Source: Tetrahymena thermophila SB210 | Lineage: Eukaryota; Ciliophora; Oligohymenophorea; Hymenostomatida; Tetrahymenidae | Length of the DNA stretch: 64,000 nt | NCBI RefSeq assembly: GCF_000189635.1 | Contig: NW_002476052.1 | Span: 63,784 to 127,783 of the forward strand | Direction: 5' to 3' | In this document: one piece after another, positions 1 to 13,959 of the stretch | How the letters are laid out: each line of letters opens with the position of its first letter | Position numbering within the stretch: the first letter of the stretch is position 1 | The notes under the pieces: generated by a model | Seen by the model: the letters and a program-made list of their open reading frames with translations, nothing else | What the model was told of the DNA's origin: nothing | Databases searched by the model: none | Position numbers and translations under genes: made by a program

Positions 1-3000
1 AAGAATCCTAAGAAAATTATTATAGCAGATAAAACAGTTATATATTCCGGATTACTCCTACACTCTAAACTGGTATTAGCTTAATTATATTTCTTATTAT
101 CATAAGTTTTGCAAGTAATTAATTGGATTGCTTGAAAAACAAACTCAGGTTAAAAATAAGTAAAAAAGAAAATTACTCCAGCCTTAAGATCACTGATATT
201 AAATTTCTCTCTCTTATATAAGCTCAGTACCTTTAATGACAAGGCAAGGAAGAAAAAGTGTAAAACTGGAACAAATAAGGATATGAAATAATTATAGTAA
301 ATATAATGTATCTGGAAAAAGTATTCAGGGAGCAGACAGTTTATGTTCATAGTTGAATTGGTAGCAGGATTTCCAAAATAAAATGATATTTCAGGTAAAA
401 AGTTTGGAATTTTAATTTCAATAGTACGAATGATGCTTATAAGCTAAAAGTATGTCATTAAAATTTTAATAAGAATATTCTAGCTTTAAAGTTAATCTAC
501 TTCTCTTATTCTCTTAAACTTCAAAATTTTCATGAATTTTACAAGGATCTATATAATTTTTTAGATACAAAAATGTTTATATATTAATTTATTTTTGTGT
601 TCATTTAATTAAATTTTTTTTGAATAGTTAGTTTATAAAGTATTTAACTTATAATTTAATGATATTGTTGTCTGCGTTTAGTTTGCAAAAGCATAGATTT
701 TATTTAATTTTTAAGTAAAAATATACTGCTGCTTCTCATAAAATTAAACTGGATTTAATTAACTTTAAAAATATTTTTTTTTTTTAATTAAATTTATATT
801 TTCTGATTATAGGGTAGTAGTAGTAGTTAATTAATAAGGACTAAAGGTAATTAAAAAAAATATTTATAATTTTTAAATAAACTTGATTTGCTTATTTTCC
901 TAACATTTTAAAATGCATTTATTCAATTATGAGCATTTTTCATTTTTCTCAGTTAAAGCACATTAGTGCAACAATTTTAGAATAATTAAACAATAAAAAT
1001 GAAAAAATTCTAAAGTAAATGAAAATTTATAATGATAAAATTTAAAAGTTTATAATTACTTGTGCTTTAAGATAATTGGAAATTGAATAAATTGCTCTTA
1101 CTGTGAAGTATACTGATATAAAAAGTACTCCTAAAACCATAATTAGGCTTATAAAATCAAATTTACAAATTTTGCATAAAGTTTTTCCTAAACGAGAATA
1201 GCTTCCAAAACCTCTGGAATTGAACAAATCACACTCTTAACATAATGGACCAATATAGCCTATTTCACATAATTCGTTACCGACTGTTTATCCACCTTTG
1301 CAACCTTCGAAACCTGAGGAACATTGTAATATTGTGTAGGTTTAATTGGATTCTCTCCAGTAACCTTACTTGATAATTAATTCTTAATTTGCCTTACAGT
1401 TTGCTCCTATTTGACATTGATCACATACTTCTTTATTCCTAGAATAAGATAAATCAGGACATACTTAGCATTTACTGATATTTGGGTTTAACTGTGAAAT
1501 TTGATTGTTTGTTATTATCTCATATTTTGTGCATCCACGAAAGCGAATGTTAATAATGAATTTGTAATCTTCAAATTGAATGTTTCCACTTTATTCTACT
1601 ATTTATTTCTTTTTTATTATAGGAGAAGTTATCATCAAGTAAACTTCTGTATTTTCTTATCCGTATAATTCTATATTAGAGAAATAAATTGAGTTTGATT
1701 CTTCGTTGTATGAAGAAAATAGATTGCCTCTTATAAAATAATTAACTTATGAATTTGAATCAGAGACTTTTACTGAATTTTTTTTATCCTAACTCATCGA
1801 AATCTCTAAAATTTCCTTTTGCTTTGGAAGGAAAGAATTATTAACAGTTTGATACTCACCATTAAAGTCTTAATATTATAAAATTGCCTCAACTTTTGGC
1901 AATTGTAAGCCAGATCCATGAATTAGAGTATACTCTCCGCTTTTAGATACAAAAATTTCTTCTCCAGTTTCTGTAGTTAACTTGACACTTAAGCGAGAAG
2001 GCATTGAAAATATTTCATTACCCATGTTAGCTTTGTTATTCTCGAATATGTTATCCTTAAACTTAATAGGATTGAGATAATAAGAAGTAAAATAAATTGC
2101 TCCACTAATGTATGCTTCATTTTACACAAATTTATTTTATTCTATGTTAATCACTGATTTGATTTCATTAATAGAACCTTCAAGACTCATTGCACCTCCG
2201 TATTTTTGAACTACGTTCTTTTAAAAATGATTTTTTCTTATATTAATATTTACTTGTTACAGAATATCGCTATAATATAAGTAAATAGCTGCACCATAGC
2301 CAGAAGTTAATAAATTGTTAAAGGAGCAGTCTTATATTATTAAATTCTCCTTAGGATTTTATACAAAGAGGGCTGTACCATTTTAATTTGTTAAAATAAA
2401 ATTGGAAAAGTTAGAATTCTTTAATGATAAAGATCCCTTCTACGAATTAATTACTCTCCCTTAACATTTCGAAGCTGATGGCTAGATACTACAAGTAGCT
2501 ATTAGGGTATCGATTAAGCAATCTGAATTAAGGCAATTAACAAATGCAAATGATGAGTCAGTTTCTTAGTAGATTTACATTTAATTATTTTAAACTTCAT
2601 CTGAATTCAAATTAGTTAAGGCTATATTATTTAATTAGGCTAATTAAGAATTTTAAATTAATAGTAAACCTCCATTCACATTTGTATTTAAGTTATATAC
2701 TTTTAGGCCATTTATATTGACAGTACTTGATAGTGTGGTTAAAAGATTTGCTGATTGGACTTCATTAGGAATATTTAAATATTTGTTATTTATTATTATA
2801 GATCCTTACAGCTCAATATCTATGAGATTCGTGACTCCTTAAGATGAATAAATTATAGATGATCCATAAAATGTGAATCGATCAAATAAAGAGGCTAAAG
2901 AAATTTCAGTATTTTATTGGGTTATCCTTGAATTTATGGAGAAACAATTAAAGAGATTTCTCATTAAAAATGTCTTTTTATCATTGATTAATTTAATGGT

Positions 3001-6000
3001 GCTTACTATCAAGTTAAAAGAGTCAGAGTATAAAAAATAAGAAGGCTATGGTATTTCGTTACGCATTTTCACATTTCCAATAGAATAAAATTCAATTTTT
3101 GTTATTTTTATTGAGTTCTCGTTTTTAGAGCTAGATTCAAAGTACAAGTGAGCTTTAGTTAATTTTTGCTGATTTCCAAGCCATTAGTTTTAGAAAAGAC
3201 TGTCAGAAATGCTAATGTTTGTGGGAGAACTTATAGAAGAAACGAATAAAGACGTTCCAGTTTAGCTGGCGTAAAGATTGGTAAACTAGCTTTTTTCAAC
3301 ACTTATTAAAAGGAAATTGTTATTAGGTTAGATAGAAATAGCACCTTAATATGAAATTGCATTTGAAAAGGAGTTATTAACAATTCTTACTTATTGAACT
3401 TAAAGCTACATAAATGCTCCTCTCAAGCTACTTTTATCAAACTAGGCCAATATTTATGTTTAACTTAAAGAAGAATCAACTATGTCACCAATATACTGCT
3501 GAAAAGTTGTGTTTTCAGAAATGAAAGATTAGACATTTAAAAAGAGATCTCCAATTACACCATTAGCCAAATAGTTGTGAAAGGTGCAGTTAGTAATTGT
3601 AATATTACTGATTGAGTTTTCTATTGAGATAGTGAGAGAAGATTTCTTTTATGTGTTTTAGTTGACTGCTAAACTATTTTTTGTAAATGTGGTATTCTGT
3701 AGAGTGATAATAGTTGGTGATTTTTCAGCTTTAATTTAAAATAAGCCTATTTGAATGTAGGATTACTCAGTGTCTAATATGTTGTTATTAAAAATACTAT
3801 CTATGATAGAAATACTTGAGATTTAATTATTTTGATTTTAGATTGAAGTAAATAATGAGTCATGAAAAGAGCAATGTTTCACTGTTAAATTTTAAAACAA
3901 AGCTGCTCCACTCTCCTCTATCTGTACAACAATAATTCCATTTGTATTCATTCCTAGGATTAATGAGTCAAATAATTGTATACTATCAATCTCTTACAAA
4001 AGCATCACATTTTAAGAGTAGGTTAGATCAGAGTTTTAAGTATTTAAATAATTACTATTAATAAAATAAATGCCTTTGATGGTTAAATATTATATTTTAT
4101 TGAAATTTCCTATTCCTACAAAACTTTCATCAGTAATATTTATATAATTCATTATCACAGAGCTGAGTTTTGTGAATTCAAAGTAGTAGTTATTACCAGT
4201 ACCATAAGGTATTAAGTTTCCTTAGTTGTTGTAAAAATTAATTTTATTCATTTAAACTGAATACTAAGATGTTGAAATTAATTAAACAAGAGACATTTTA
4301 AAGAATATAACATTAGAATTGACATACTTCTCAAATTTATTTCCACTTACCTCAATATTTGATACGCTTATCTGAATTTTATTTTAATCGTTAGTTGATG
4401 GAATGTTCTAAAATAGGCAGATGTCGCAAAATTGATTATCTATAAATTGAATATTTGAAGCTAATAAATTTTGAAAAGGAATCAAACTAAACTTAGTTCT
4501 TTGAGTCTCTGTTTTTTAACAAGTGTTTATTTTAGTGAATAATATTTAATCTAAAATAAAATAGCTATTAACAGACTCAAAGAGACTTTCTTGATTAATA
4601 ATATTAGAAAATATCAAATTTTTTAAAATAACTTGATTACAGGAGTAAAAACTGAAAAAAGGTCCAGTGTTTAGATCAACATTATTTATATTTGATATTT
4701 ATTAATTCTCTAAGCTAAAAATATTTACATTATTGACTTTTATTTTTATAATAGTATTCATTTAATTAATACTCTCTAATTATTGTTGACTTAAATCAAT
4801 TAGATTTATTATCAAAACAAAGTTTTTTAAGTATATTGATCCACTATTTTATATAGTTAAAGTATTTGAAGAACACTATGGACACATTACTTAAATATCA
4901 GTCAAGTCAGCATATTCCCAACTATTAATAGTGAAATTAAATTATTAAGGGCTATTAACTTTGATATTTATTTTCTGTTTTGATAAACCAGTTGAAGATG
5001 TTCCATCCCATGGTAAGAAGTTGATGTGTGTTTAATCATGAACCCAATCAAAAATGTAATGACTCATCTCAAATTCTTTACTTGTATCTATATAAATGTT
5101 CAGAGTGATGCTTTTAAAATTTATTATACCTTATTTGTATAGCTATGTTTTCAGATATAGTTATATAATATTCATGTCTGTTAAATAAGGATTTTGAATA
5201 GTTCCCTACCCACTATCTAAAAATTTAGGATTAACATATAGCTGTGGTTATACTATTGGCCATTTTGCTCTTTCATACTTTTAATTAAGAAAAGAAAAGT
5301 TAGGATCAAACTTAAAATAGGAGTTTATTTCACAAGTCAAACAGTTTTAAGGATTTTCAAAGCATTTAGAGAGATCTATATAATTGATTTGTATATTAGC
5401 TGCCCAAATCAATTTTTTAGAGTTTGGATTAATTTCAATAGAATTAATTACACAGCAATCTTAAGAGTTAAAATATTAAAAAACTGAGATTATTGATCCA
5501 TCTAAAGGTCGTAAATCGAACACATTAACTTCCATAGTTGAATAAGCTACTATCAAAATATCTTAGTTAGTGACTACAAAAAGAATAACCTTAGACTAAA
5601 ATGAAGTAAAAGTTGTTATCTTTTAATCGCTGTCATTATAGATTATTATCTAGGTATCACATCCTACAAATATTCTCTTTCTATGCACAGCTAAATCATA
5701 ATTTCCTGTGCAACCATCAATTCTTACTTATTTAACTAGGGTGTAATCGTCCAAAGACCAAAACTATAAGCTTGGATCTATGTTTTTACAAACTAAATAT
5801 CCTTAAGAAAAATATGGAGTGCACTTTGAATACTAAGTCAAACCTTTTCCATATTCTATTGCCTTGGTTTAATTTAATTTATAAAAAGACTAAACTACAC
5901 CATTTTTTAGCTTGTAGCACTCTTTGTTATGATATTAAAAGTATTGGTAAGAAGCCTAATTATCAACTGTCTATCCATTTTGATTTACGCTCACCTCTAA

Positions 6001-7626
6001 AACACTATAGAAAACACAAACATTAAGTGAATCTTTATATGTAAAAGCTGAGATTATATCATACGGATTTAAATATTTTGCTGGAGAATCAGGAGGATTC
6101 ATATAAGAAATTAAATTATATGTGTCTGTAATGTTTTAGCTCAACGAAATCTGCTGATAAATGTAAAAGCCTGCGTTAAAAAAAAAGCCATCCTACATCT
6201 CAGAAAAATTATCGTAAACCCAATTCATTTTTTTAATATAGGTGTCATAAGCTAATTTGTATGTGCTGTTTGGATCTTGCAATATTCTTCTCAAAGAAAA
6301 TTGCTTTTTTTCTATTAATCGAGGATACTTTATTCTTGCTATTTCTGTCTGATTCCAATCTCTAATTTAATATCCTTTTTAATTGTCATTAGCTTGAATG
6401 AAATACTCTGAATTACTTCCTAAAAAATAAACACCTATATCCAAATTCCAAGGCCAATGACTAATTGTTTTAGCCATTCTGCATTGAGGATCTATTACTC
6501 CATCTCCATCAAAATCGCACTACGCATCATCACTTTCTAGAAATTCATATTAATAATGCTCGTATTCACTAATAGAATGACCTCTATGTGTTCCTTCATC
6601 AAACAAAAAGAACTCCATATCCTTCCTCCATCTTCTATACTTCCATTATTCCTGAGTTTTAAACGAAAAAGAGGGTTAACCTGTAATAGGATCTGTATTA
6701 TTTTATATTTTTAATACAGTAGCTCCATTATATAAAATATTTTGATTGTCAGTTTTTCCAAGAAAACCAATCACAAAGTAATCGTTTCCACGAGTAATAC
6801 AGTAAAGATTTAGAAACTTAATATCTTAACCTTATGATATTTGGTATGTAGGTTCTTAGTACTAGCCATTATATTAATATTGAGTTTGTCCTTACGAATC
6901 TTTGTAAATAGTACCAAGCTAAATTATATTTGTTAAATTGCTTGTTATTAAAAAATTTGCTTGCTTGAAAGAACAAACCAAGTTATTTGTGTTAGGATTT
7001 TACACATTTCCTAAAAGAAATGCAATTATTTTATTTCCATTATTTCTGTCAAAAAGTATTAATTTACCACTAATAAAGACAGTAAAATCTTTAAGAAATA
7101 CAAGCGAGGACCATTCAGGTCCTTTGATATTTTAATACTCATAAGGTAATGTCTCTGCTATCTTCCTTTAATAGATATCATATAAAAAGGGATTTCCTTT
7201 ATCCCTGGAAATAAGAAGTAGACTATCACTATCTTCTACATCTTCAATATAAACTCCACCAATATTGTATTCGTCAATAACATTAAAACTTTGAGGGTGA
7301 ATTTCTAAGATCTTATGCAGTCCCAAAGCTAATAATTTTCTTTTTTTTTTGCAATAAAGCATCTTTGTGATCTGTATATCTATGTCAAACATCTTTAGCA
7401 TATGATTGTTGCTCATATCCCAAATCATCACATTATTAATTGGTTAAGATGTACCTGGCTAACTTCCTCCTCTTAAAAGCCGAATAGTCGAGTTATGAAT
7501 CTAAACACCTTCAATAATCCATGTCCTTGACTTGTATGGATTTAATATCTAAATTTAGGGACACTCTATTGAGAGGATTTGTTAAATTTAAACAAAAAAT
7601 AACCAAATATTTACTAAAAAAAACAT
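1..7626 (-). CDS. Very large beta-helix membrane protein, C-terminus cut by window edge
   Basis: No catalytic role is evident; it looks like a surface or receptor-like protein of a large ciliate family. Starts at the ATG complementary to 7624-7626 with a hydrophobic signal peptide (MFFLVNIWLFFVQ). Exon 1 stays open without TGA for 2189 codons to about 1060. Residues 1-600 look like a propeller-type extracellular domain; near residue 370 lies a calcium-loop motif DFDGDGVID between cysteines. A long stretch of Asn/Ile/Phe-rich degenerate repeats follows, as in right-handed parallel beta-helices. A Cys-rich segment (GYIGPLCQECD, then CKIC) and a membrane helix (LIMVLGVLFISVYF) close exon 1. Donor GTAATT begins at 1059; the acceptor is unresolved (about 1009 or 830). 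Exon 2 carries more membrane segments and family-like motifs (FYFGNP, FQPEFVFQAIQLITC) and is open to base 1. Coding and strand are sure; the family name rests on recognition. Confidence 0.85.
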
Positions 7627-7758
7627 ATTGTTTATTATTATGTTATTTATCCTAAATTCACTTTTAACTTGTTTTAAAGGATTAGTTTTTATTGATTGAT
7701 TGCTATTAGATTATTAGATGTGAAATTAATTGTATTGAAAGTAAAGAAAATTAATTAT

Positions 7759-8076
7759 TCAAGTTAAAAAACTTCTAAATTAAAATACAAGCTAATTGCC
7801 TAATATTTTGTCCTTGAAATAAAATCTAAATTAATATAATCCTCGAGTTTCTTGATTTACCTTACAATAAGTAACAGCATCTTAACTGAGCTTTAGTATA
7901 TATTTAATCTTCAGATTTATATTTATTTATGTTATAGTCTTTAATTAATTCGCTAATTCCCACTCACTTTCATTTATACTTTTACTATAATTTAAAATAA
8001 AAAATATTGTTTGCCATTTATCATTAATCCTAAATTAAAATATTTCCAACTCTGCTTGCATTTTGAGATATTTCAT
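7759..8076 (-). CDS. Hypothetical 105-residue frame, possibly the end of a decayed gene
   Basis: From ATG (complement of 8074-8076) to TGA at 7759-7761 there is a 105-residue frame beginning MKYLKMQAELEIFQF, with balanced charged residues (SINESEWELANQL) unlike random AT-rich sequence. Directly upstream another frame also looks coding (SDKNRVVKANMLQDEENQL) but is out of register and bounded by TGA codons, so the locus may be a frameshifted remnant of something longer. No family is recognised. It lies head-to-head with nothing and just upstream of the start of the large receptor gene on the same strand. Confidence 0.35.
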
Positions 8077-10441
8077 ATAATTTTTAAACCTTTTAATTAA
8101 TTTTCTTCATCTTGTAGCATATTTGCTTTTACCACTCTATTTTTATCAGATTTTAACAAGTTTATATATAATGCCTCTTCTCAAATTTACACATTTTCGA
8201 AAATAAAAATTCTAGTTAATGGAAAATAAATTTAATTGAGTAAATCAAATTTTCAATATTATAAATGCCTTTTAAATTAATATTTTATATACTCAAATTA
8301 CTAGCTTTTTATTAGGTTTTTTAGTTTGTAAATTAATTTTTAAATCAAAAATAAATATATTTTAAAAAAGTTTTTTACATCCGATTTTAAAGAAAGAATA
8401 TTTAACTATTTACCTTGTTATATATCTTCCAATAAAAAGTATAATAAAATTTGAAAAGGTCCATTAGATATGTATTTATTTATTTTCTTTAACATTCAAT
8501 ATTAATCAATCGCCTATTTTCATTTTTTAGATACCAAAAATAGTAAATTCTATGATGGATAAATAAAATAATACGATTTCAGATAATTACATTATTTTTT
8601 AATAAATGAATTTGATTTATTATTATATAAATCAAAAGTAATAATATCTTGAATAATGAAATAATAAAGAACTAAAAAGCTCATAGTTAAATAGCTTTAT
8701 TATAGATTTAAATATTTATTTAAATCATATTATTTTATTAAATTTTGTATTTAATGTATTTTATTTTTAGCATTTTCCTTTAAGTATTTATTTTCTCCTT
8801 AATCAGTCTTACACTCTTACTGATAAATATATAGTTTTTTTCAAAACAAAATTTAATATAGATTTCTAAATACAAATACTAGAACTAGACTAATAGACAA
8901 AAACTCTCATTTATTTAAGATCATCAATTCAAACTTTAACACCAAGCATTAACTAATATAATCGAAATGCGAAATGATAAAAAATATAAATTAAATTGAT
9001 ATTTATTTAAAAAGAAGTCATCTAGCTCTTTCATATTACAATCTATTTTCCCTATAAAAGTAATAAGAAGTTGTAATTTATTAAAATTAAATTTACCAAA
9101 GATAAATAAGCTGGTTCCAATAGCATTAAGTTTTGTGTATTCTATAGTCTTTAACAACAAATCTTAGCTAGGTTACTGTGTGTATAATAAAAAACAAACA
9201 AAAGTATTCATACATTTTATAAAATATGATTTAATAGTTCTAAGAAAGTACAATAATTTTTAATAAAATCTAACAAAAAAAGTGAAAATAAATAAGGAGG
9301 GTAGTACTGTTTTTGATTGTTTTTTTTAAACTACATAGCCTTTTATTTACTAATATTTTTCATATCCTCATAGTTGTTAGAGCTTTTTAAATTGTTAATA
9401 TCAGTATCTAAAAATAATGATTTGCTCAATATAATATACCAATAAATTTCATTTTTGACACAAATAAAAAAAAGATCTTTATTTAACTAATATTTTTTAC
9501 TTAATAAATTTTTTTGCTAGCTTACTCAATTTTTAAAAATATTAATTAAAGTATTTAAAATTAAATTATTTTGCTTCTATTGAAGAAATCAATAAAAAGT
9601 TTTTGGTAAGACATTCATTTTTTATAATTTTAAAAAAAGTAAATAAAAATTGCAGTCTATAAATATGTGTTTTTCATTGAAGTAGAATTTTATATAAAAA
9701 AAAACTATATTCAGAAACATTTCAAAATTGAAAAGAAATCAAGTAAATTTTATCAATAACTAACTTATGATAAAAGAATGTTTATATCATAAAATTATAA
9801 AAAAGGAGATTATGATTTTAGTATATGAATTATCTTACACTAATACAATAGAGCAGTATTTGTTTTAGTTGATATTTTGGTATCATATAACTAGAAATAT
9901 ACTCAAATTTATTATTTGGACGATGATGCAATTTAAAAATATCCTAAAAATTAATTTACTGTTAACAGTCTTGTTTTCAATTAATTATTTTTATAATTAC
10001 TTCAATAATTCTAAAATACTAATTTTAGTAGAATTACTTAAATAATTTATATAATCTAAATGACGGAATTTTTTTTGAATTCTATAATATATAATAAGAT
10101 TCTGAATTTATTATTGAAATTATTTACATTAATTTATTTATGTATTATAGTTTTCAAATTTTTTGGTATGTACTAATTGTATAAAAGAATAAATAATCTT
10201 TGATAAATTTAATTAAATTTACTTCTATTTCAAAAGAAGAATCGTTCAACCAGCTGTCATTAATTTATTCAACCTAAATTAAGAAAGAGTATAAGGATAG
10301 TAGAAAATTTTACATCTTTTATTAGCTTTTTTATCATACATAATATTTCTTGATTATTATCTTTCTCTTTAATTCATCATATAATAACTATTTATATACA
10401 TAAGTATTATCTCAAATAAAAGCAAACTTTTTTTAGAGTTT
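8077..10441. other. AT-rich intergenic stretch with one weak frame
   Basis: Mostly homopolymer-rich sequence without convincing genes. On the minus strand 8924-9190 an open frame (ELDDFFLNKYQFNLYFLSF) of about 85 codons ends at TGA 8924-8926; it has some coding flavour but no clear start and may be a gene remnant. Nothing else could be supported. Confidence 0.4.
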
Positions 10442-10868
10442 TCATTTTTAACTTAATTATAAAGATGTTATTAATTAAGCCTTTATTGGCTTGAGCTTTT
10501 TTTCGTCCATCTTTAACTTTGATTTAATTCTATGTAAACTCTTCGCTTAATGAGTAAATACTACCAACTTATTTAAAAAATTTTTTTAGATTAAAATATC
10601 TTCCAAAAAATGAAAAATTTTATAAACTTAAGCAAAGTTTTGATTAACAAATATATTATAAAAAATTGAACTTAAGTCAATATTAATAACATATTGAAAG
10701 CATATTTTAGCAAAATCTCTAAGAAAACTAACTATTTGTGTGGAAATGTTTATAATAACTCTTCTAGTTAATTAATATTAACTTAAGTTTCATTGATTAA
10801 GACAAAGTTGAATAAAATATTAAATTAATTAAATTTTTTCTAATAGATGAAAAATTGATTGATTGAAT
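10442..10868 (-). pseudogene. Frameshifted coding remnant, unknown protein
   Basis: Two consecutive minus-strand frames look like protein: the upstream one contains NQLEELLQTFPHKQLVFLE, the downstream one contains FHFLEDILIQKNFLNKL and KLKMDEKKLKPIKAQLI and ends at TGA 10442-10444. They overlap near 10690 in different frames and no GT...AG intron would join them there, so a frameshift or sequencing error is the simplest reading. The family is not recognised. It could be a relic of the same gene as the weak frames at 7.8-9.2 kb. Confidence 0.35.
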
Positions 10869-11761
10869 ATCAGTCCCTAACAAACAAATAGTTCAACAAA
10901 ATACTTCATAAAATTTTATCAAGAAAATTATCATAAACACTTTAAAAAATTAAAAATAATATGAATTCAAAATCAAAATATTTATTTTAAACATATAAAT
11001 TTTTATTCGATTTTATAAATAAGTAAAAAAATTCAAGCAACTTCGAAATTAAATTAAAAATTTTTTCGATTAATAAATAATAAAAAAATAACCAACCAAC
11101 TAAAATAAAACTTAATTATAACTGATAAGAGAATTAACAAATAAAAGTGTATTAATTAATAAAATAAATTTAAGTAATGGTCACCATAAATTATAAAATG
11201 AAAATCAAACTAAATATTTTGTTGATATTTGTTGTTTATTATTGCATATGGCGGAAAAAAATAAGTACTAAATTAAAATTTGTAAATTTGAAATAAATAT
11301 GTAAGTAAGGAATATGTCACTTACTAGTAAAATAATAGTTCTTTCCAAGAATCGCTTTGATTTATTTTTGATTAAAAATATTAATTAGAATAAATATTGA
11401 CATGTGTATTTTATTTGTTTAACTTTTTTAATTTGGGATTTTAATTTTTTTTACATATTATTGTAATTAAATTTCTTTTGTTTTGGTAATTAAATTTTAG
11501 ATGATTTGGTAATTAAATTTCTTATATAAAAATATTAAACACCTATTTGAATTCTAGTAATTTATTAGTCAGACTTAAATAGAAACTACCTTTTTTCAAT
11601 TTTTCAAATAATGTATCATCACATAAAAACCTTGATTTAAAAATAAGGCCAATTAGCTGAAATAATTTAATAATAAATAAACAAAATTAACAATCAATAA
11701 AAATCGACAATCAAATCTTCTAATTTTTCATAAAGAATATTTATCACCCCCCTCATAAAAA
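10869..11761. other. AT-rich intergenic region upstream of the carrier gene
   Basis: No coding frame of convincing composition was seen. The segment just before 11762 (CACCCCCCTCAT, 11745-11756) is unusually C-rich for this DNA and may lie in the 5' leader of the carrier gene; no defined promoter element can be named. Confidence 0.4.
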
Positions 11762-12982
11762 ATGGTTATGACAACTTTCAAAGTTAATTTGTTGCTGGTA
11801 GTCCTTCTCTTCGAAGGTGTTGGCACTGGTATCATCTTTAAGTAGCAGCAAAGAAGTGTTGTAAATGGAGTTCAGTTTAATCACCCGTTTATGCAGACGA
11901 TGCTCATGTTTATAGGTGAAGCTCTTTGCTATTTAATTTATCGTTTGCAAAAAAAATACTAAGCAGCTGACTTTGAACATGAATTAAAAATAGCTAAAGA
12001 AAAGGGTCTCAATCTTAATCCAAGTAAGTGGATTTTCTGCATTCCTACACTTTGTGATTTCACTGCCTCTACAATTCAATTTTTTGCTATGTCTTAAATG
12101 CCTCTATCAATTTATTATATGATCAGAGGTGGTAACATAGTCATTACTGCTGTTTTCTCTGTTATTTTTTTGAAGAAATAGCTATTTAGGTAGCATGTCT
12201 TAGGTCTCTTTTTGGCTGTCTCTGGTTTTATCACTATCGGTATCACTTCTATTTTAGTTAGCTAAGATGGTCTTGATCCTAACTAATTACTACTTGGTAT
12301 TATTTTGCTTGTCATTTCCTTCTTCTTCTCATCAGGATAATCTGTATTGGAAGAAAAGCTTTTCAAAACCATTTACTTGCATCCAAACTAATTGGTAGGT
12401 TATGAAGGATCTGTTGGAATCATAATTACTTGGATAGCATTGAATATTTTCTCTTATATACCTTGCCCTTAATCCATGGCTGATGACTGTCCCAACGGTA
12501 TGATGGAAGACGTTCCATAATTCTTCAAAACTGTCTTCACTTTTGAAGGACCTTATTAACCAACACTCTTCTTTATGATTATTCTAGGTATAATTGCTAT
12601 TGCTATCTTAAATGGTCTCGCTTTTTATGCCACTAAATATGCATCAGCTCTATCAAGATCTATGATTTCTCAAGTTTCTCCTTTTGTTGTTTGGATGTTC
12701 ACAATCGCTATTGGCTGGGATAAGTTTAGAGTTGGGTAATTCTGTGGTTACATAATAGTTGTCTTTGGCTGTCTAATTTATTACGAAGTTATAGTTATTC
12801 CTTTCTTTGGATTTAACCGTAACTTAAAAGCCAATTTCCATAATTTAGCTCACCATGTGGCCTCTACTGCTGAAGTTAAACCTGCTGCTGAAGTAGACTA
12901 AGAAATTGCCCTTAATCAAGTAGTCCCTTCAATATAAAATTAAAACTCTGAATAGCCTATGAATACTGCTGCTGCTAGTTGA
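11762..12982 (+). CDS. SLC35F6-like drug/metabolite-superfamily transporter
   Basis: Single uninterrupted frame of 407 codons, ATG at 11762 to TGA at 12980-12982; Gln is often TAA/TAG. The product has about ten hydrophobic segments. Its N-terminal part (FNHPFMQTMLMFIGEALCYL) resembles the SLC35F6 / C2orf18 branch of the nucleotide-sugar-transporter-like drug/metabolite carriers, which have a conserved Phe-x-His-Pro-Phe and a Gly-Glu in helix 2. A middle helix carries MIRGGNIVITAVFSVIFLKK, a typical pore-helix motif of the superfamily. A loop near residue 240 (CPQSMADDCP) holds two cysteines. The hydrophilic C-terminal tail (about 50 residues, Ala/Gln/Asn-rich) is probably cytosolic. Human SLC35F6 sits in lysosomal or mitochondrial membranes; substrate here is unknown. 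A second in-frame ATG two codons downstream could also be the start. Higher G+C than the flanks supports real expression. Confidence 0.85.
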
Positions 12983-13959
12983 GAATTTAAAGTTTTGAAT
13001 TTTTGAAGACTTCTTAATAATTAATAGTTTCTTTTTCTCTAAAAATAAAATAAAATTCATATTAAATTAAAAAATTCTTACTTTAAAATATATTAAAATA
13101 ATTAATTTTACTACTTAAATTCCACTTGTTTGTTTTTATGTAAATAAATAAATATTTATGTCTTTTTTCATTAAATAATTGATTAACTAAAGAACAAAAT
13201 TTAACTTTTTACTAATAGATATTTAATCAAAATCACTATCAAAAATATTTAAAAAAAAACAATATTTTATATATTTATTTTTTTACTGTAAATTTTTAGG
13301 TAACTTTAAAAAATGATTTAACAATTTAGATTAGTCATTAAAGTTAAATGTTTGGTATATAAATACAATAATATAAAGAGATAAAATTTAATTTTTTTTA
13401 AATTACTTTATTTGATTAATTATTTGCACTGTATTAAAACAATTTTTATAAGCATATTCATTATTAGATTGGTAGATATAATATTAATAAAGAAGAGTTT
13501 TTTTAAAGTTATTTTCATTCTAAATAACCTTTGTTTAGATTAAAGCAATTGATTAAAGTTATACGTTTTGTTTTAAAAATTTTTTTCCTAAGTATTTAAA
13601 TGATGTGAAAATGCTATAATATTTACTTTTATGGAAAGCTAAAAATAAGTAAGTTATTGCACTTAGAAATATAGTATGCTAGTGTAGAAGCAAATTAAGT
13701 ACTCATTCTGTTATTACTATTTTTATTATTGATTAAATAAAATTATTATACTATTCAAAATAAATAAAATACAAAAATTCAAGGGTGAGATTCTTTAAAT
13801 TTTAAAATTAAATTAAGTATCTTCCAATATCAATAGCTTGATCTATTCTTTAAACTTCCATTCTTTTTCAATAAAAATTTTAAACAATTTAATGAAGTTA
13901 AAATTAATTAATCAAATAAGTAAATTACCTAAATTACAAAGCTAAAACTTATAAATTTT
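12983..13959. other. AT-rich intergenic region
   Basis: Contains poly-A/T runs and short direct repeats only. The first 300 bases are probably the 3' region of the carrier gene; I see no gene, RNA structure or defined terminator. Confidence 0.4.

Noticed and set aside
7168-7431. Short frame as an independent gene
   Set aside because: It is an internal segment of the giant receptor gene, in the same frame, visible under the standard code only because that stretch lacks TAA/TAG.
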